A DNA stretch of 64,000 nt from a bacterium (GTDB lineage: Bacteria; Sysuimicrobiota; Sysuimicrobiia; Sysuimicrobiales; Segetimicrobiaceae). The position numbers were made by a program, and so were the translations under genes. The stretch is from contig DATGHU010000006.1 of NCBI GenBank assembly GCA_035307765.1, positions 137,552 to 201,551 of the forward strand. Reading direction: 5' to 3'. Within the stretch, counting starts at the first letter, position 1. Every line of letters starts with the position of its first letter. The notes beneath the pieces are model-generated. The model was not told the DNA's origin and did no database searches. It was given only the letters and a program-made list of their open reading frames with translations. This document shows positions 33,507-43,233 of the stretch, one piece after another.

Positions 33507-36278
33507 TCATCCATGCTGATCCGTCCGGGGCCCCCCCGGCGGGAGCACGGATGATCCCTCCACCCAACGTCTTGCCAGCACCGACGGCGGCTCAACGGGC
33601 GCGACGCGTATCCGGGCGTCGACCACGACGGCGCCGAGCGGGTGGACGATGATGGGATTGCAGTCGAGTTCGGCGATCTGAGGAAGGTCCTCGACCATCA
33701 CGCCGACCCGCAGCAGCGCGTCCTCCAGCGCGGCGATCTTGGCCTTGGGCTGGCCGCGAAAGCCGGTCAGCAGCGGGTATGTCCTCAGGTCGCGGATCAT
33801 CTCCGACGCATCCGGCGCCGATAAGGGGGTGAGCCGAATGGAGACATCGCGGAGCAGTTCCACGAGGATGCCGCCGGCGCCGCAGGCGACGATGGGGCCA
33901 AACTGGGGGTCGTGCACGACCCCCACGATCATCTCGACGCCCTTGGGCGCCATCGCCTGGACCAGGAATCCCGCCGGCGGGGTCCCGCTGGCCGCGAGGC
34001 GGTCCGCCATTTCCTTGGCCGCCGCCCGGGCCGCCTCCGCCCCGCGCAGATGCAACTGGACCGCTCCGGCATCGGTCTTGTGCAGGATGTTGGGGTGGAT
34101 CGCCTTCAGGGCGACCTCCCCCCCCAGGTCCTCCGCCGCCCGACCCACCTCGTCCGGCGTCAGCACCGCCCGTTGGGCGGCCGCGGGTAGTCCGTAGCAG
34201 GAGAGGAGGGCGTGTGTCTCCTCGGGGGTCAGCCATCGATCGTCCCGGCCGAGCGCCCGGGTCACGATGGCGAACGCTTCGGTCCGCTTCAACCCTTCGA
34301 AGCGGGGTGGAGGTTCCGGCGGCCGCGTTCTCCACTCGCCGTGTCGGGCCACACGGGCGAGGGCGATCGCCGCGGATTCGGGAAACGCGTAGGATGGGAT
34401 CCGGACGTCTGCCGCCCTCAGGGCCTCGGGCACCCCTCGCGTCGACATGAAGACCGTGAGGATGGGCTTGCCGCCGCCCACAGCCCGGGCCCCCTCGACG
34501 ATCGCGCGGGCGACGTCCTCGGATCGCGTCACGAGAGGCGGGACGAAGATGACGATGAGCGCGTCGACATTCGGGTCCTCTGCCGCGATCTGGATCGCCT
34601 GACGGTACTGTTCCGCGGTCGCGGAGGCGATCATGTCGACCGGATTGCCAACCGCGGCCTGCGTGGCGAGCGCCGCGCGCAGGCGGGCCTGGGTCCCGTC
34701 GGTGAGGAGGGGGATCTCCATCCCCTCCGCTTCGCACGCATCCGCGCAGAGGATCCCCGGGCCGCCGCCGTTGGTGATGATGCCGACCCGGCGTCCTTTC
34801 GGCGGCGGCTGGTGGGCGAGGAGCGAGGCCACGTCGAACAATTCCTCAAGGGTATCCGTGCGGATCACGCCGGCCTGACGAAACAGCGCGTCCACCGTGA
34901 CGTCGGAGGCGGCCAGCAGGGCCCCGGTGTGGGAGGAGGTCGCCCGGCTGCCGGCCGGCGAGCGGCCGCTCTTGACGACGACGATCGGTTTGGCCCTCCC
35001 GACCCGGCGGGCGATTCGCGAGAACTTCCTCGGATTCCCGAACGATTCCAGGTAGAGCAGGATGAGATCGGTCTGCGGGTCCGTCTCCCAATAGTTGATC
35101 AGATCGTTTCCGGAGATATCGGCTTTATTGCCGACCGAGACGAAGGTCGAGACCCCGAGCCCCAGAGAGTTCGCGTAGTCGATGATCGCGAGCCCCAAGG
35201 CACCGCTCTGGGATGAGAATCCCACCCGCCCGGCCGGCGGGGTGTGGGGAGCGAAGGTGGCGTTTAGGCGCACGGCGGGATCCGTGTTCGTGATGCCCAT
35301 GCAATTCGGGCCGATCAGGCGCATCCCGGACGCCCGGCAGATGCGGAGGAGCTCTTCCTGTCGCGCCCGCCCCTCCGCGCCGAGTTCGGCGAAGCCGGCG
35401 GAGATCACCACCAGCGCCCGCACCCCTTTGCGGGCGCACTGTTCCGCGATCTCGACCACGTCCGCGGCGGGGACGGCGACGATGGCGAGGTCGACCGGTC
35501 CGGGAACGGCCTCAATCGTCGGGTAGGCCAGGACGCTCTGGACGACGGCGGCCGCGGGGTTGACCGGGTAGACTGGCCCGGCAAACTCGTAGCTCAGGAG
35601 GTTGTGGAACACCTCCCCCCCGATCGTGCCTCGTCGACGCGATGCGCCCACCACCGCGACGCCTCGAGGCCGGAAGAACGCGGCGAGTGCTCCCGTGGCC
35701 GCGATCTGCTCCCGCCGGTCGAAGCGCGCCAACGCCTCTTCCGTCAGTGAAGTGGGAAAGGCGACGGTGTATTCCCCCGATTCGAATTTCACGACGACGG
35801 GAAAGCCCGATTCGCGAAACACTCCCAGCATCGCCGTATTGCCCTGCATGACGAACGCGGTGAACTGATGGATGCCCAGCGACGCGGCGATCTCCGCGAG
35901 GTGCCCCAGCAGGATGGTGCCGAGTCCGCGTCCTTGGTAGTCGTTGGCGACGGCGAATGCGACCTCGGCGTCGGCGTCGCCCATCGCGGCGAACAGGGCA
36001 TGGCCGACGATGCGGTTCCCCGGGCCCGTCGTGGCGACGAGCGCGAACCGGTGCCGGTAGTCGATCCGGGTCTCGCGGTGGGCCATGTCGATCAGCGCGG
36101 GATCTTTGGTCGGGGAGAAGAACCGGAACACCCGCGAAGCCTCGGAGAGCGATCGGAGAAAGGCCAAGAGCCGCTCCTCGTCTTCAGGCCGGATCGGCCG
36201 GACGTGGACGGTGGATCCGTCGCGCAGGACGACGTCGGTGGCTCGATGTCCGGGATACGAGGCGGGCTCGTCACCCAT
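33507..36278 (-). CDS. Fused GNAT acetyltransferase and ADP-forming acyl-CoA synthetase (Pat-like)
   Basis: This 923-residue protein starts with a GNAT domain (residues about 15-165; NDYQGRGLGTILLGHLA binds acetyl-CoA). A CoA-binding domain (VVGASRRRGTIGGEVF), a succinyl-CoA-ligase-like domain with phospho-histidine in SSHTGALLAAS, and a C-terminal ATP-grasp domain (LKAIHPNILHKTDAGAV) follow. Family members acetylate lysines, for example of acyl-CoA synthetases. In E. coli Pat/PatZ the GNAT part is C-terminal; here it is N-terminal, an order also known in other bacteria. Whether the synthetase half is active cannot be told. Confidence 0.88.
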   Translation of the reverse strand: MGDEPASYPGHRATDVVLRDGSTVHVRPIRPEDEERLLAFLRSLSEASRVFRFFSPTKDPALIDMAHRETRIDYRHRFALVATTGPGNRIVGHALFAAMGDADAEVAFAVANDYQGRGLGTILLGHLAEIAASLGIHQFTAFVMQGNTAMLGVFRESGFPVVVKFESGEYTVAFPTSLTEEALARFDRREQIAATGALAAFFRPRGVAVVGASRRRGTIGGEVFHNLLSYEFAGPVYPVNPAAAVVQSVLAYPTIEAVPGPVDLAIVAVPAADVVEIAEQCARKGVRALVVISAGFAELGAEGRARQEELLRICRASGMRLIGPNCMGITNTDPAVRLNATFAPHTPPAGRVGFSSQSGALGLAIIDYANSLGLGVSTFVSVGNKADISGNDLINYWETDPQTDLILLYLESFGNPRKFSRIARRVGRAKPIVVVKSGRSPAGSRATSSHTGALLAASDVTVDALFRQAGVIRTDTLEELFDVASLLAHQPPPKGRRVGIITNGGGPGILCADACEAEGMEIPLLTDGTQARLRAALATQAAVGNPVDMIASATAEQYRQAIQIAAEDPNVDALIVIFVPPLVTRSEDVARAIVEGARAVGGGKPILTVFMSTRGVPEALRAADVRIPSYAFPESAAIALARVARHGEWRTRPPEPPPRFEGLKRTEAFAIVTRALGRDDRWLTPEETHALLSCYGLPAAAQRAVLTPDEVGRAAEDLGGEVALKAIHPNILHKTDAGAVQLHLRGAEAARAAAKEMADRLAASGTPPAGFLVQAMAPKGVEMIVGVVHDPQFGPIVACGAGGILVELLRDVSIRLTPLSAPDASEMIRDLRTYPLLTGFRGQPKAKIAALEDALLRVGVMVEDLPQIAELDCNPIIVHPLGAVVVDARIRVAPVEPPSVLARRWVEGSSVLPPGGPRTDQHG

Positions 36279-36526
36279 GAGACGGTTGTCCCTTCGCGGA
36301 TCGACGTGCGGACTGGAGGTCCGGGCCGGAGTTCCCGCCCTTGTCCTATTCGCCTTCGCACCCCCGAAGCCCTGATCCCCGTGCCGGCGCCAGGGGGAGC
36401 GGCCGTTCGGGGTGAAGCCCCGTGCCGTCCTCCTGCTCGATGGGCCTCCGAGACCGTTGCGGGGATGCGGGCCACGAGCGCGCAGAGGCGGAGGCGCGGG
36501 CGAGAACGGGGGGGACGCCGGACGCT

Positions 36527-37207
36527 CTACGGGTCGATCAGGCCCTTCCGGATGGCGTACCTGACCAGCATGGTGCGGTCATGGAGGTTCAGCTTCTCCA
36601 TGATGTGCGCCCGGTGGGTCTGGACGGTTTTCACGCTGATGAAGAGGCTCTGGGCGATCTCCTGGTTCGTGGCGCTCTCTGCGACCTTGGTGAGGATCTC
36701 CTTTTCCCGATCGGTGAGACCGTCGTAGGTCTCCCGCCCTTCGCCTGTTTCCAGCCGCTTCAGATAGTCCGCCACGACCGCCGTGGCCACGGCCGGATAG
36801 AGAAAGGTCTCCCCGCGGCTGGCGGCCCGAATGGCCTGAACGAGGTCGGTGGCCGCCGCCCGTTTCAGGACGTAGCCGGAAGCGCCGGCCTGCAGCAGCT
36901 GGAAGACGTAGGAGTCGTCCCCGTACATCGTCAGCGCGATGGTGTGGACGTTAGGGAGCGCGGCCTTGATCTGCTTGGTCGCCTCGATCCCGTTGAGCGT
37001 CGGCATGCTGATGTCGAGGACCGCCACGTCGGGTTTCAGCGTCTTCGCCAGCGCCACGGCTTGTTGGCCGTCCTCTGCTTCTCCCACGACCTCAAGATCG
37101 GGCTCGGCCGTCAGAATTCGCTTCACACCCTCACGGACGATTTCGTGGTCGTCGGCGAGCAGCACGCGGATCTTGTCCGTCTTCCTCACGGCCTCAGCGG
37201 TCATCAT
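36527..37207 (-). CDS. NarL/LuxR-type response regulator
   Basis: This 226-residue two-component regulator has a receiver domain (VLLADDHEIVREGVKRIL with acidic pocket, VAVLDISMPTLNGIEATKQI with the phospho-acceptor Asp, and Lys in YVLKRAA). A LuxR helix-turn-helix follows (LTDREKEILTKVAESATNQEIAQSLFISVKTVQTH). ATG at 37207 follows GAAGGGATTG. No histidine kinase gene is near, so it is an orphan. It is divergent from the universal stress protein gene. Confidence 0.9.
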   Translation of the reverse strand: MMTAEAVRKTDKIRVLLADDHEIVREGVKRILTAEPDLEVVGEAEDGQQAVALAKTLKPDVAVLDISMPTLNGIEATKQIKAALPNVHTIALTMYGDDSYVFQLLQAGASGYVLKRAAATDLVQAIRAASRGETFLYPAVATAVVADYLKRLETGEGRETYDGLTDREKEILTKVAESATNQEIAQSLFISVKTVQTHRAHIMEKLNLHDRTMLVRYAIRKGLIDP

Positions 37208-37609
37208 CAATCCCTTCGGATCCGGCCTCATCAACCGGCCGGACGCCGGCGAGGAGGAGAGAGGGGCGTCGGCCGAGCGACCAGCGACCCCGGTTTCATT
37301 CCCCCACGGGGAGGTGCCCCGGCCGCCTAGATATACGCCAGCCTACCATCCCGGACCGCCGGGGCGTATCAGGTGGACACCCGATTTACCGTCCACGCCA
37401 AAGATTGATCTGTCCGGCGTCGGGAGCCTGCGCGGCCGCCGGCCCGGACCCGTCACGATGTATCTGCCGAGTCACACCTCACCGCCGGGGTCCGGCCGCA
37501 CGAGGTGGGACCGATGAAATCCTCTGCATGCCTGATGGCGGGTCCGGACGCCGAATCGTAAGATTGAGTACGGGTGGCGACGATTCAACGGGGAGGAGGC
37601 TGAAGCGAA
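37208..37609. other. Divergent regulatory region, response regulator and UspA
   Basis: No gene was found in these 402 bases. GTGGAC (37373-37378) and GTCCAC (37391-37396) form an inverted repeat around an AT-richer core, and TAGATATACG near 37328 resembles a -10 box. The stretch must contain the promoters of both flanking genes; an operator role for the repeat is a guess. Confidence 0.35.
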
Positions 37610-38047
37610 ATGATGCGGATGCTCGTGGCGACCGATGGATCGCCGCACGCGATCAAAGCGGCGGAGTTGGCCGCGCGGTTCGCCCGTGAACTTCGGGGAG
37701 CAGAGGTGATTCTGGTCAATGTGGGGCACATCCCGGCAATCGCCATGGGGGGTCCCTCACCGGACATGATGGTCGACCTCGGCAGCCTTGAGGAAGGCTT
37801 GGAGCAGGCTGGCCAGGCGATCCTCGCACAGGCGCACGAAGTGTTCGCGGGGGTCGATGCGCGTGTGACGCGCGTCTACCGGCGCGGGGATCCCGCGGGA
37901 GAGGTCGTCAAAGTGGCCAAGGAGCACCAGGCGGACCTCATCATCATGGGGAGCCGCGGCCTGGGGCAGTTCGGCGGTCTGATCCTTGGGAGCGTGAGCG
38001 AGCGGGTGCTGCACGCTGCGTCGATCCCCGTCCTGATCGTCCGATAG
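37610..38047 (+). CDS. Universal stress protein (UspA family)
   Basis: This 145-residue single-domain Usp has the N-terminal strand MLVATDGSPHAIKAAELAARFA. The ATP-binding signature G-2x-G-9x-G(S/T) is seen in IIMGSRGLGQFGGLILGSVSERVLHAA. It is therefore probably an ATP-binding Usp, involved in stress survival. GGGGAGGAGG lies upstream of the start. Confidence 0.9.
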   Translation: MMRMLVATDGSPHAIKAAELAARFARELRGAEVILVNVGHIPAIAMGGPSPDMMVDLGSLEEGLEQAGQAILAQAHEVFAGVDARVTRVYRRGDPAGEVVKVAKEHQADLIIMGSRGLGQFGGLILGSVSERVLHAASIPVLIVR

Positions 38048-38590
38048 CGGATCGGCGGCCCATTCACAGGCGCGGTTGTGGACGAGGACCGATCCCGTCC
38101 GGGCATCGAGGGGGTGCCGGTTGACGGACTCGCTCCCATGATGCTCGATCAGTCGGTTCGTTGGGGGGCCGTCGGGCGCGGCCGCCGGTGGTCGCATCGT
38201 CAGCGCCGGCGAGACCCTCGGTGGTCCTGAATCACCACGAAGGCCGGCCGCCCATCACCTGAGACGGAAACCGTTGCGGGGAGCTGGCGCCCGCCCGATC
38301 AGAAGTAAAGGGCGCGGCCGGAATGGTATCTCCTACACTCGGACGAGGAGGGCACGATGCCAATGGGACTCTCTTTAGCACCGCGTTCGTCCCATGCCTT
38401 AAGACGAACGGAGGAGGTGGGCAGCGTGCCCATCGAGCCCGGCACGACTCCGTGCGACCTTCGCCCTCGCCTCCCCTTCGGGGCACCCAGGCCCCGCGGA
38501 CGATCGGACCGTGGAGGGGGTGGCCCGCTGCCTCGCCCCGTCGCGCGCAGCCGCCCGCGGCGCGGGCCGCTCGTGAGCTGAGGGGACACG
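38048..38590. other. Long gene-free region upstream of the VIT-family gene
   Basis: No recognisable protein or RNA gene was found in 543 bases. A strong GGAGGAGG near 38411 precedes a GTG at 38426, which would open a 51-residue Arg/Pro-rich frame ending at 38581 just before the VIT start. It has no known features and may be a leader or chance. I see no match to a manganese (yybP-ykoY) riboswitch, which was considered because of the downstream metal transporter. Confidence 0.35.
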
Positions 38591-39286
38591 ATGCCTCAGA
38601 CTCCCCACGTCGAACGCCACTTTACCGGCAGCGATACCGTCCGGGATATCGTGATCGGGATGTCGGATGGGTTGACGGTTCCCTTCGCCCTGGCCGCAGG
38701 GCTCTCCGGAGCGGTGGCGGCGACACACGTCGTCGTGACCGCAGGACTCGCCGAGGTTGCCGCCGGGTCCATCGCGATGGGGCTCGGTGGGTACCTCGCC
38801 GCCAAGAGCGACGCGGAGCACTACGCGAGCGAACGACTCCGCGAGCAGGTGGAGGTCCGCACGGTGCCGGAAGTCGAGGCGGAGGAAGTCTCCAAGGTAT
38901 TCCAGGGCTACGGGCTGACGGAGGAGAGCAGTGCTCCCCTCGTCGAGGCGCTGCGAAAGGACCCGGCAGCATGGATCGACTTCATGATGCGCTTTGAACT
39001 CGGCCTGGAGCGGCCGGAACCGAAGCGGGCGCTGACCAGCGCCTCGACGATCGCCGGCGCCTACATCGGTGGGGGGATCATCCCTCTCGCCCCCTACGTC
39101 GTCTCCGGGAGCGTCCACACCGCCCTGCCGGTTTCAATCGTGGTCACGCTCTTCGCGCTCTGCATTTTCGGGTACGTAAAAGGGCGCTTCACAGGTGCCG
39201 TGCCGGCTCGCAGCGCATTCCAAACCACGCTGGTGGGCGGCCTCGCCGCGGCGGCGGCTTTCGTCTTGGCCAGGCTGATCTCCTGA
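38591..39286 (+). CDS. VIT1/CCC1-family iron/manganese transporter
   Basis: This 231-residue membrane protein has the family start RHFTGSDTVRDIVIGMSDGLTVPFALAAGLSG, the metal-binding cytoplasmic loop (GGYLAAKSDAEHYASERLREQ, EVSKVFQGYGLTEE) and five helices. These transporters move Fe2+ or Mn2+ out of the cytoplasm, often in exchange for protons. It starts right after a long gene-free region that may be regulatory. Confidence 0.88.
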   Translation: MPQTPHVERHFTGSDTVRDIVIGMSDGLTVPFALAAGLSGAVAATHVVVTAGLAEVAAGSIAMGLGGYLAAKSDAEHYASERLREQVEVRTVPEVEAEEVSKVFQGYGLTEESSAPLVEALRKDPAAWIDFMMRFELGLERPEPKRALTSASTIAGAYIGGGIIPLAPYVVSGSVHTALPVSIVVTLFALCIFGYVKGRFTGAVPARSAFQTTLVGGLAAAAAFVLARLIS

Positions 39287-39368
39287 GGGTTTACGGGACA
39301 GGTACCTCGTTACGCATCCATCCTCGCGCAGGAGGCGTTCGCTTTTTTGCTCCCGAACACCCTGTGTG

Positions 39369-40283
39369 ATGGTCCAGGTGTGCGTTGTCGGTAGCCTCAA
39401 CATCGACCTCGTGGTGAAGGCCCCGCGGCTCCCGCGGGTCGGCGAGACCGTCACCGGAGGGGCGTTTGCTACCTTCCCCGGCGGCAAGGGTGCCAACCAG
39501 GCGGTGGCCGCCGCCCGCCTGGGGGCCGGCGTGGCCATGGTGGGGCGGGTCGGCCGGGACGCCTTCGGGGAGCAACTCGTCGATGGGCTGAAGCGTGACG
39601 GCATCGACGCAGCCCACGTGCGCGTAGACCCTGACGCGGCGACGGGGGTGGCCTTCATCGGCGTCGACGGCGACGGTCGCAACATGATCATGGTCGCGTC
39701 CGGCGCCAACATGCGTGTCCCCGTCTCCGACGTCGACGACGCGCGCAACGCGATCATGGGCGCCCGCGTCCTCCTGCTGCAGCTGGAGGTGCCGATCGCG
39801 GCCACGCTGCGTGCTGCCGCGATCGCCAGGGGCGCCGGGGCGCTCGTCTGCCTCGATCCCGCCCCCGCCGTCGCTCTGCCCGACGCGATGTTCGCCGGTG
39901 TGGATGTCATCAACCCCAACGAGGGTGAGGCGCAGGTTCTTACCGGCATAGAGGTCCGCTCGACCGGCGACGCCGAGCGGGCCGCCGAGGCGCTCCACGC
40001 TCGGGGGCCCCGTGTGGTGGTGGTGAAGATGGGGGAGCGGGGGGCCTTCTACCTCGGCCCCGAGGGTCGCGGCCACGTCCCGGCCGTCCGGGTGAAGGCC
40101 GTCGATACGACCGCGGCGGGAGATGCCTTCGCCGCGGCGCTGGGGGTGGCACTCGGCGATGGGCGAGGGACGGCCGACGCCGTGGCGTTCGCGACCCAGG
40201 TCGCCGGGCTCAAGGTGACCCGGATGGGCGCTCAGGTCGCGATGCCGACCCGCGCGGAGGTGGAGGAGGCGCTGCGGCGGTGA
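39369..40283 (+). CDS. rbsK: Ribokinase
   Basis: This 304-residue PfkB-family sugar kinase has the N-terminal motif VVGSLNIDLVVKAPRLPRVGET, the GGKGANQAVAAARLG sugar-binding stretch and the C-terminal DTTAAGDAF, with the catalytic aspartate and anion hole as in E. coli RbsK. It phosphorylates ribose to ribose 5-phosphate. It heads the five-gene ribose operon; its TGA overlaps the GTG of rbsD. The ATG at 39369 follows a GTG at 39366. Confidence 0.92.
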   Translation: MVQVCVVGSLNIDLVVKAPRLPRVGETVTGGAFATFPGGKGANQAVAAARLGAGVAMVGRVGRDAFGEQLVDGLKRDGIDAAHVRVDPDAATGVAFIGVDGDGRNMIMVASGANMRVPVSDVDDARNAIMGARVLLLQLEVPIAATLRAAAIARGAGALVCLDPAPAVALPDAMFAGVDVINPNEGEAQVLTGIEVRSTGDAERAAEALHARGPRVVVVKMGERGAFYLGPEGRGHVPAVRVKAVDTTAAGDAFAAALGVALGDGRGTADAVAFATQVAGLKVTRMGAQVAMPTRAEVEEALRR

Positions 40284-40675
40284 AGCGGCAGGGCATTCTG
40301 AATCGAGACCTGGCCTACCTCGTGGCCTCGCTGGGGCACACGGATCTGGTGTGTGTCGCGGATGCCGGGTTGCCGATTCCCCCGAGCGTGACCCGCATCG
40401 ACCTCGCGCTCCGCTGTGGCCTTCCCCCGTTCCTGGACACGGTCGAGGCGATCCTCGGCGAGGTGGTCGTGCAGCGCGCGATCGTCGCGAGTGAGATGGC
40501 CGGCCGCAACCGGGCGGGCTTCGAGGGATTGTGCGCCCTGCTCGAGGGGATCCCGATGGATCAAATCCCGCACGAGCAGCTGAAGGCGGCGCTCCCGCGC
40601 GTGCGTGCAGTGATCCGCACCGGGGAGTGTACGCTCTTCGCCAACGTCCTGCTGGAATGCGGGGTGGCGTTCTGA
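40280..40675 (+). CDS. rbsD: D-ribose pyranase
   Basis: This 131-residue protein interconverts the pyran and furan forms of ribose for the kinase. NRDLAYLVASLGHTDLVCVADAGLP contains the catalytic histidine, and the C-terminal end RTGECTLFANVLLECGVAF is typical. GTG start at 40280 overlaps rbsK, and its TGA overlaps the ATG of rbsA, giving tight coupling. Confidence 0.93.
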   Translation: MKRQGILNRDLAYLVASLGHTDLVCVADAGLPIPPSVTRIDLALRCGLPPFLDTVEAILGEVVVQRAIVASEMAGRNRAGFEGLCALLEGIPMDQIPHEQLKAALPRVRAVIRTGECTLFANVLLECGVAF

Positions 40676-42204
40676 TGCCCCCGCAGGCCGCTGCGGCCGC
40701 ACCGATCCTTCAGATGCGAGGCATCGTCAAGACATTCCCCGGGGTGCAGGCGTTGGCCGGGGTGGATCTCGACGTGCTCCCCGGCGAGGTCCACGCTCTG
40801 ATCGGGGAAAACGGCGCCGGGAAATCGACCCTGATCGGTGTGCTCGGCGGCATCCACCTGCCCGACTCCGGGCAGATCATCCTGCGCGGCCAGCCGGTAT
40901 CCATCCCCAGCCCGCGCCGCGCTCGGGAGATCGGGATCGCGATCATTCACCAGGAGCTCAACCAGGTCGGGCCTCTGTCGGTGGCGGAGAACCTCTTCTT
41001 GGGGGACGAGCCGCGGCGCGGCCACTGGTTTGTGGACTGGGAAACCCTCCGCGCGCGCGCCGGGGCGCTGATGGCCGAGTTGGGGGTCCGCGTGGACCCC
41101 CGGGCGCGCGTGGACCTCTTGAGCGTGGCCGAACGGCAGACGGTAGAGATCGCCCGCGCGCTCAGCCTCCGGGCAGACATCCTGGTGATGGACGAGCCCA
41201 CCGCCGCCCTGACCCTCGAGGAGGTCGAGCGGCTCTTTGCGATCATCGACGACCTGCGCAAGCGTGGAGTCTCCATCATCTACATCTCCCACCGGTTGGA
41301 GGAGATCTTCCGGATCGCCGACCGGGTGACCGTGATGCGCGACGGCCATTACGTCGGCACGTACCCGATCGCGACGATCGACATGGACGGCCTCATCCAG
41401 CTGATGGTGGGGCGGAAGCTGACGGAGAAGTTTCCCAAGGAAGCCGTCGCGCCGGGCCCGCCCCGGCTCGAGGTGCGGGGGTTGTCCGTGGGAGGGTTCT
41501 TTCGCGACGTGTCGTTTGCGGTCCGCGCCGGAGAGATCCTCGGCATCGCCGGCCTCGTCGGCTCGGGCAAGATCGAGGTCGCGCACGCCATCTTCGGCAT
41601 GCTCCCCCTCGATGGCGGCGAGGTGCTCGTCGAGGGTCGCCCGGTGACGATCCGGTCACCGGCGGACGCGATCGCCCGTCGGATCGGCCTTGTCCCGGAA
41701 GACCGCAAGACCCTGGGGCTCGTCCTCGGGATGAGCATCCGCGACAACATCACCCTCCCTTCTCTGCACGGCCTCAGCACGGCGGGGTTCGTGCGCAAAG
41801 ATCAGGAACGGGCGATGGTGGCGCAGGCGATCGCCCGCCTCGACGTTCGCGCCCGGGACCGCGATCAGCCGGTGGGCACCCTGTCCGGTGGGAACCAGCA
41901 GAAGGTCGTCTTGGCGAAGTGGCTTCAGGCGGGTGCGAAGGTCGTTTTGCTCTGCGAGCCGACGCGGGGAATCGATGTCGGGGCGAAGGTCGAGATGTAC
42001 CGGCTGATGGTCGAGCTCGCCCGTGCCGGGGTGGCGGTGGTGATGATTTCCTCCGAGCTCCCGGAGGTCCTCGGGATGTCCGATCGCATTATCGTGATGC
42101 ACGAGGGGCGCATCACCGCTGAATTCGCGCACGGCGAAGCGACCCAAGAGAAGATCATGGCGAGCGCGTCGGGGAGGCCTGACCGTGGCGCTGCCCAGCG
42201 GTAA
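40675..42204 (+). CDS. rbsA: Ribose-type ABC transporter ATP-binding protein (two domains)
   Basis: This 509-residue tandem ATPase has a first domain with GENGAGKST, LLSVAERQTVEIARAL and ILVMDEPTAAL. The second domain has a degenerate Walker A (GLVGSGKIE), as usual in RbsA, plus LSGGNQQKVVLAKWL and LLCEPTRGIDVG. It drives ribose or a similar monosaccharide import with the following permease and binding protein. Confidence 0.93.
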   Translation: MPPQAAAAAPILQMRGIVKTFPGVQALAGVDLDVLPGEVHALIGENGAGKSTLIGVLGGIHLPDSGQIILRGQPVSIPSPRRAREIGIAIIHQELNQVGPLSVAENLFLGDEPRRGHWFVDWETLRARAGALMAELGVRVDPRARVDLLSVAERQTVEIARALSLRADILVMDEPTAALTLEEVERLFAIIDDLRKRGVSIIYISHRLEEIFRIADRVTVMRDGHYVGTYPIATIDMDGLIQLMVGRKLTEKFPKEAVAPGPPRLEVRGLSVGGFFRDVSFAVRAGEILGIAGLVGSGKIEVAHAIFGMLPLDGGEVLVEGRPVTIRSPADAIARRIGLVPEDRKTLGLVLGMSIRDNITLPSLHGLSTAGFVRKDQERAMVAQAIARLDVRARDRDQPVGTLSGGNQQKVVLAKWLQAGAKVVLLCEPTRGIDVGAKVEMYRLMVELARAGVAVVMISSELPEVLGMSDRIIVMHEGRITAEFAHGEATQEKIMASASGRPDRGAAQR

Positions 42205-43192
42205 GGCGGCCGAGGGGGCGCCGGCCCCCACCTCTCCTTCCCACGCGCGGCGGGCGAGCCTGCAGCGCTTCGGCCTCTCCATCGCCTTCGTGACGCTCGT
42301 CGTGGCGCTCGCGCTGCTGTCCCCGGCCTTTCTCACTCCGGAAAACCTGCTCAACGTCGCCCGGCAGGTCTCCGTGAACGCGATTATCGCCGCCGGGATG
42401 ACGTTTGTGATCTTGACCGCGGGCATCGATCTCTCCGTGGGATCGCTCGTCGCCCTGGCCGGGGTGGTCATGGCCAGCGTGCTGAAAGGTGGGGCCCCGC
42501 TCGTGCTGGGAGTCGCCGCCGGGCTCGCCGTCGGTGCGGGGGTGGGGGTGGCAAACGGCGTCGCCGCCGCCTACGGCCGGGTGGCGCCCTTCATCGTCAC
42601 CCTGGCGATGCTGACGATCGCGCGAGGTGCCACGCTCGTGTACACGGGGGGCCTCCCGATCAGCGACCTCGGCGCGAGATTCGACTGGCTGGGGCAGGGT
42701 GATGTTGCGGGCATTCCAGTCCCGGTGATCATCATGGTCCTCGTCTTCGCGGCCTCTTACGTCGTGCTCAGCCAGATGGTCGTCGGACGATACATCTACG
42801 CGATCGGCGGGAACGCCGAGGCGGCCCGTCTGTCCGGGGTGAACGTGAAGCGGTACACCGTGCTCGTGTATGCGCTGAGCGGGCTGCTGTCCGCGGTGGC
42901 CGCGGTCGTGCTGACCGCACGGTTGGACTCGGCGCAGCCCACCGCGGGGGTCGGCTACGAGCTCGACGCGATTGCGGCGGTGGTGCTGGGCGGCACCACG
43001 CTGATGGGTGGCGAGGGCACGATCGGCGGCACGCTCCTGGGGGCGTTCTTGATCGGCGTGCTGAACAACGGGCTCAACCTATTGAACGTGTCTTCGTTTT
43101 ACCAGCAGGTGGTCAAAGGGCTGGTGATCCTGCTGGCCGTGCTGGTGGATCAACGCCTTCGCCAGCGGGGTGAACGGCGACGCGCCGCGTAA
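42185..43192 (+). CDS. rbsC: Ribose-type ABC transporter permease
   Basis: This 335-residue permease with about ten helices starts at GTG 42185, 20 bases inside rbsA. Family stretches are ANLLNVARQVSVNAIIAAGMTFVILTAGIDLSVG in outline, and GGNAEAARLSGVNVKRYTVLVYALSG, the ATPase-docking loop. It ends 41 bases before the binding-protein gene. Confidence 0.92.
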   Translation: MALPSGKAAEGAPAPTSPSHARRASLQRFGLSIAFVTLVVALALLSPAFLTPENLLNVARQVSVNAIIAAGMTFVILTAGIDLSVGSLVALAGVVMASVLKGGAPLVLGVAAGLAVGAGVGVANGVAAAYGRVAPFIVTLAMLTIARGATLVYTGGLPISDLGARFDWLGQGDVAGIPVPVIIMVLVFAASYVVLSQMVVGRYIYAIGGNAEAARLSGVNVKRYTVLVYALSGLLSAVAAVVLTARLDSAQPTAGVGYELDAIAAVVLGGTTLMGGEGTIGGTLLGAFLIGVLNNGLNLLNVSSFYQQVVKGLVILLAVLVDQRLRQRGERRRAA

Positions 43193-43233
43193 CGTTAATT
43201 AAGGAGTAGCGAGGATCGACCCTGAGAGGAGGG

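Noticed and set aside
37757-38197. Reverse frame overlapping the UspA 3' end with an HHGSESVNRHPLDA stretch
   Set aside because: It looked domain-like at first, but it mostly overlaps UspA in antisense and no family is recognisable.
38300-38590. Manganese riboswitch (yybP-ykoY) before the VIT gene
   Set aside because: The conserved core motifs were not found by eye.
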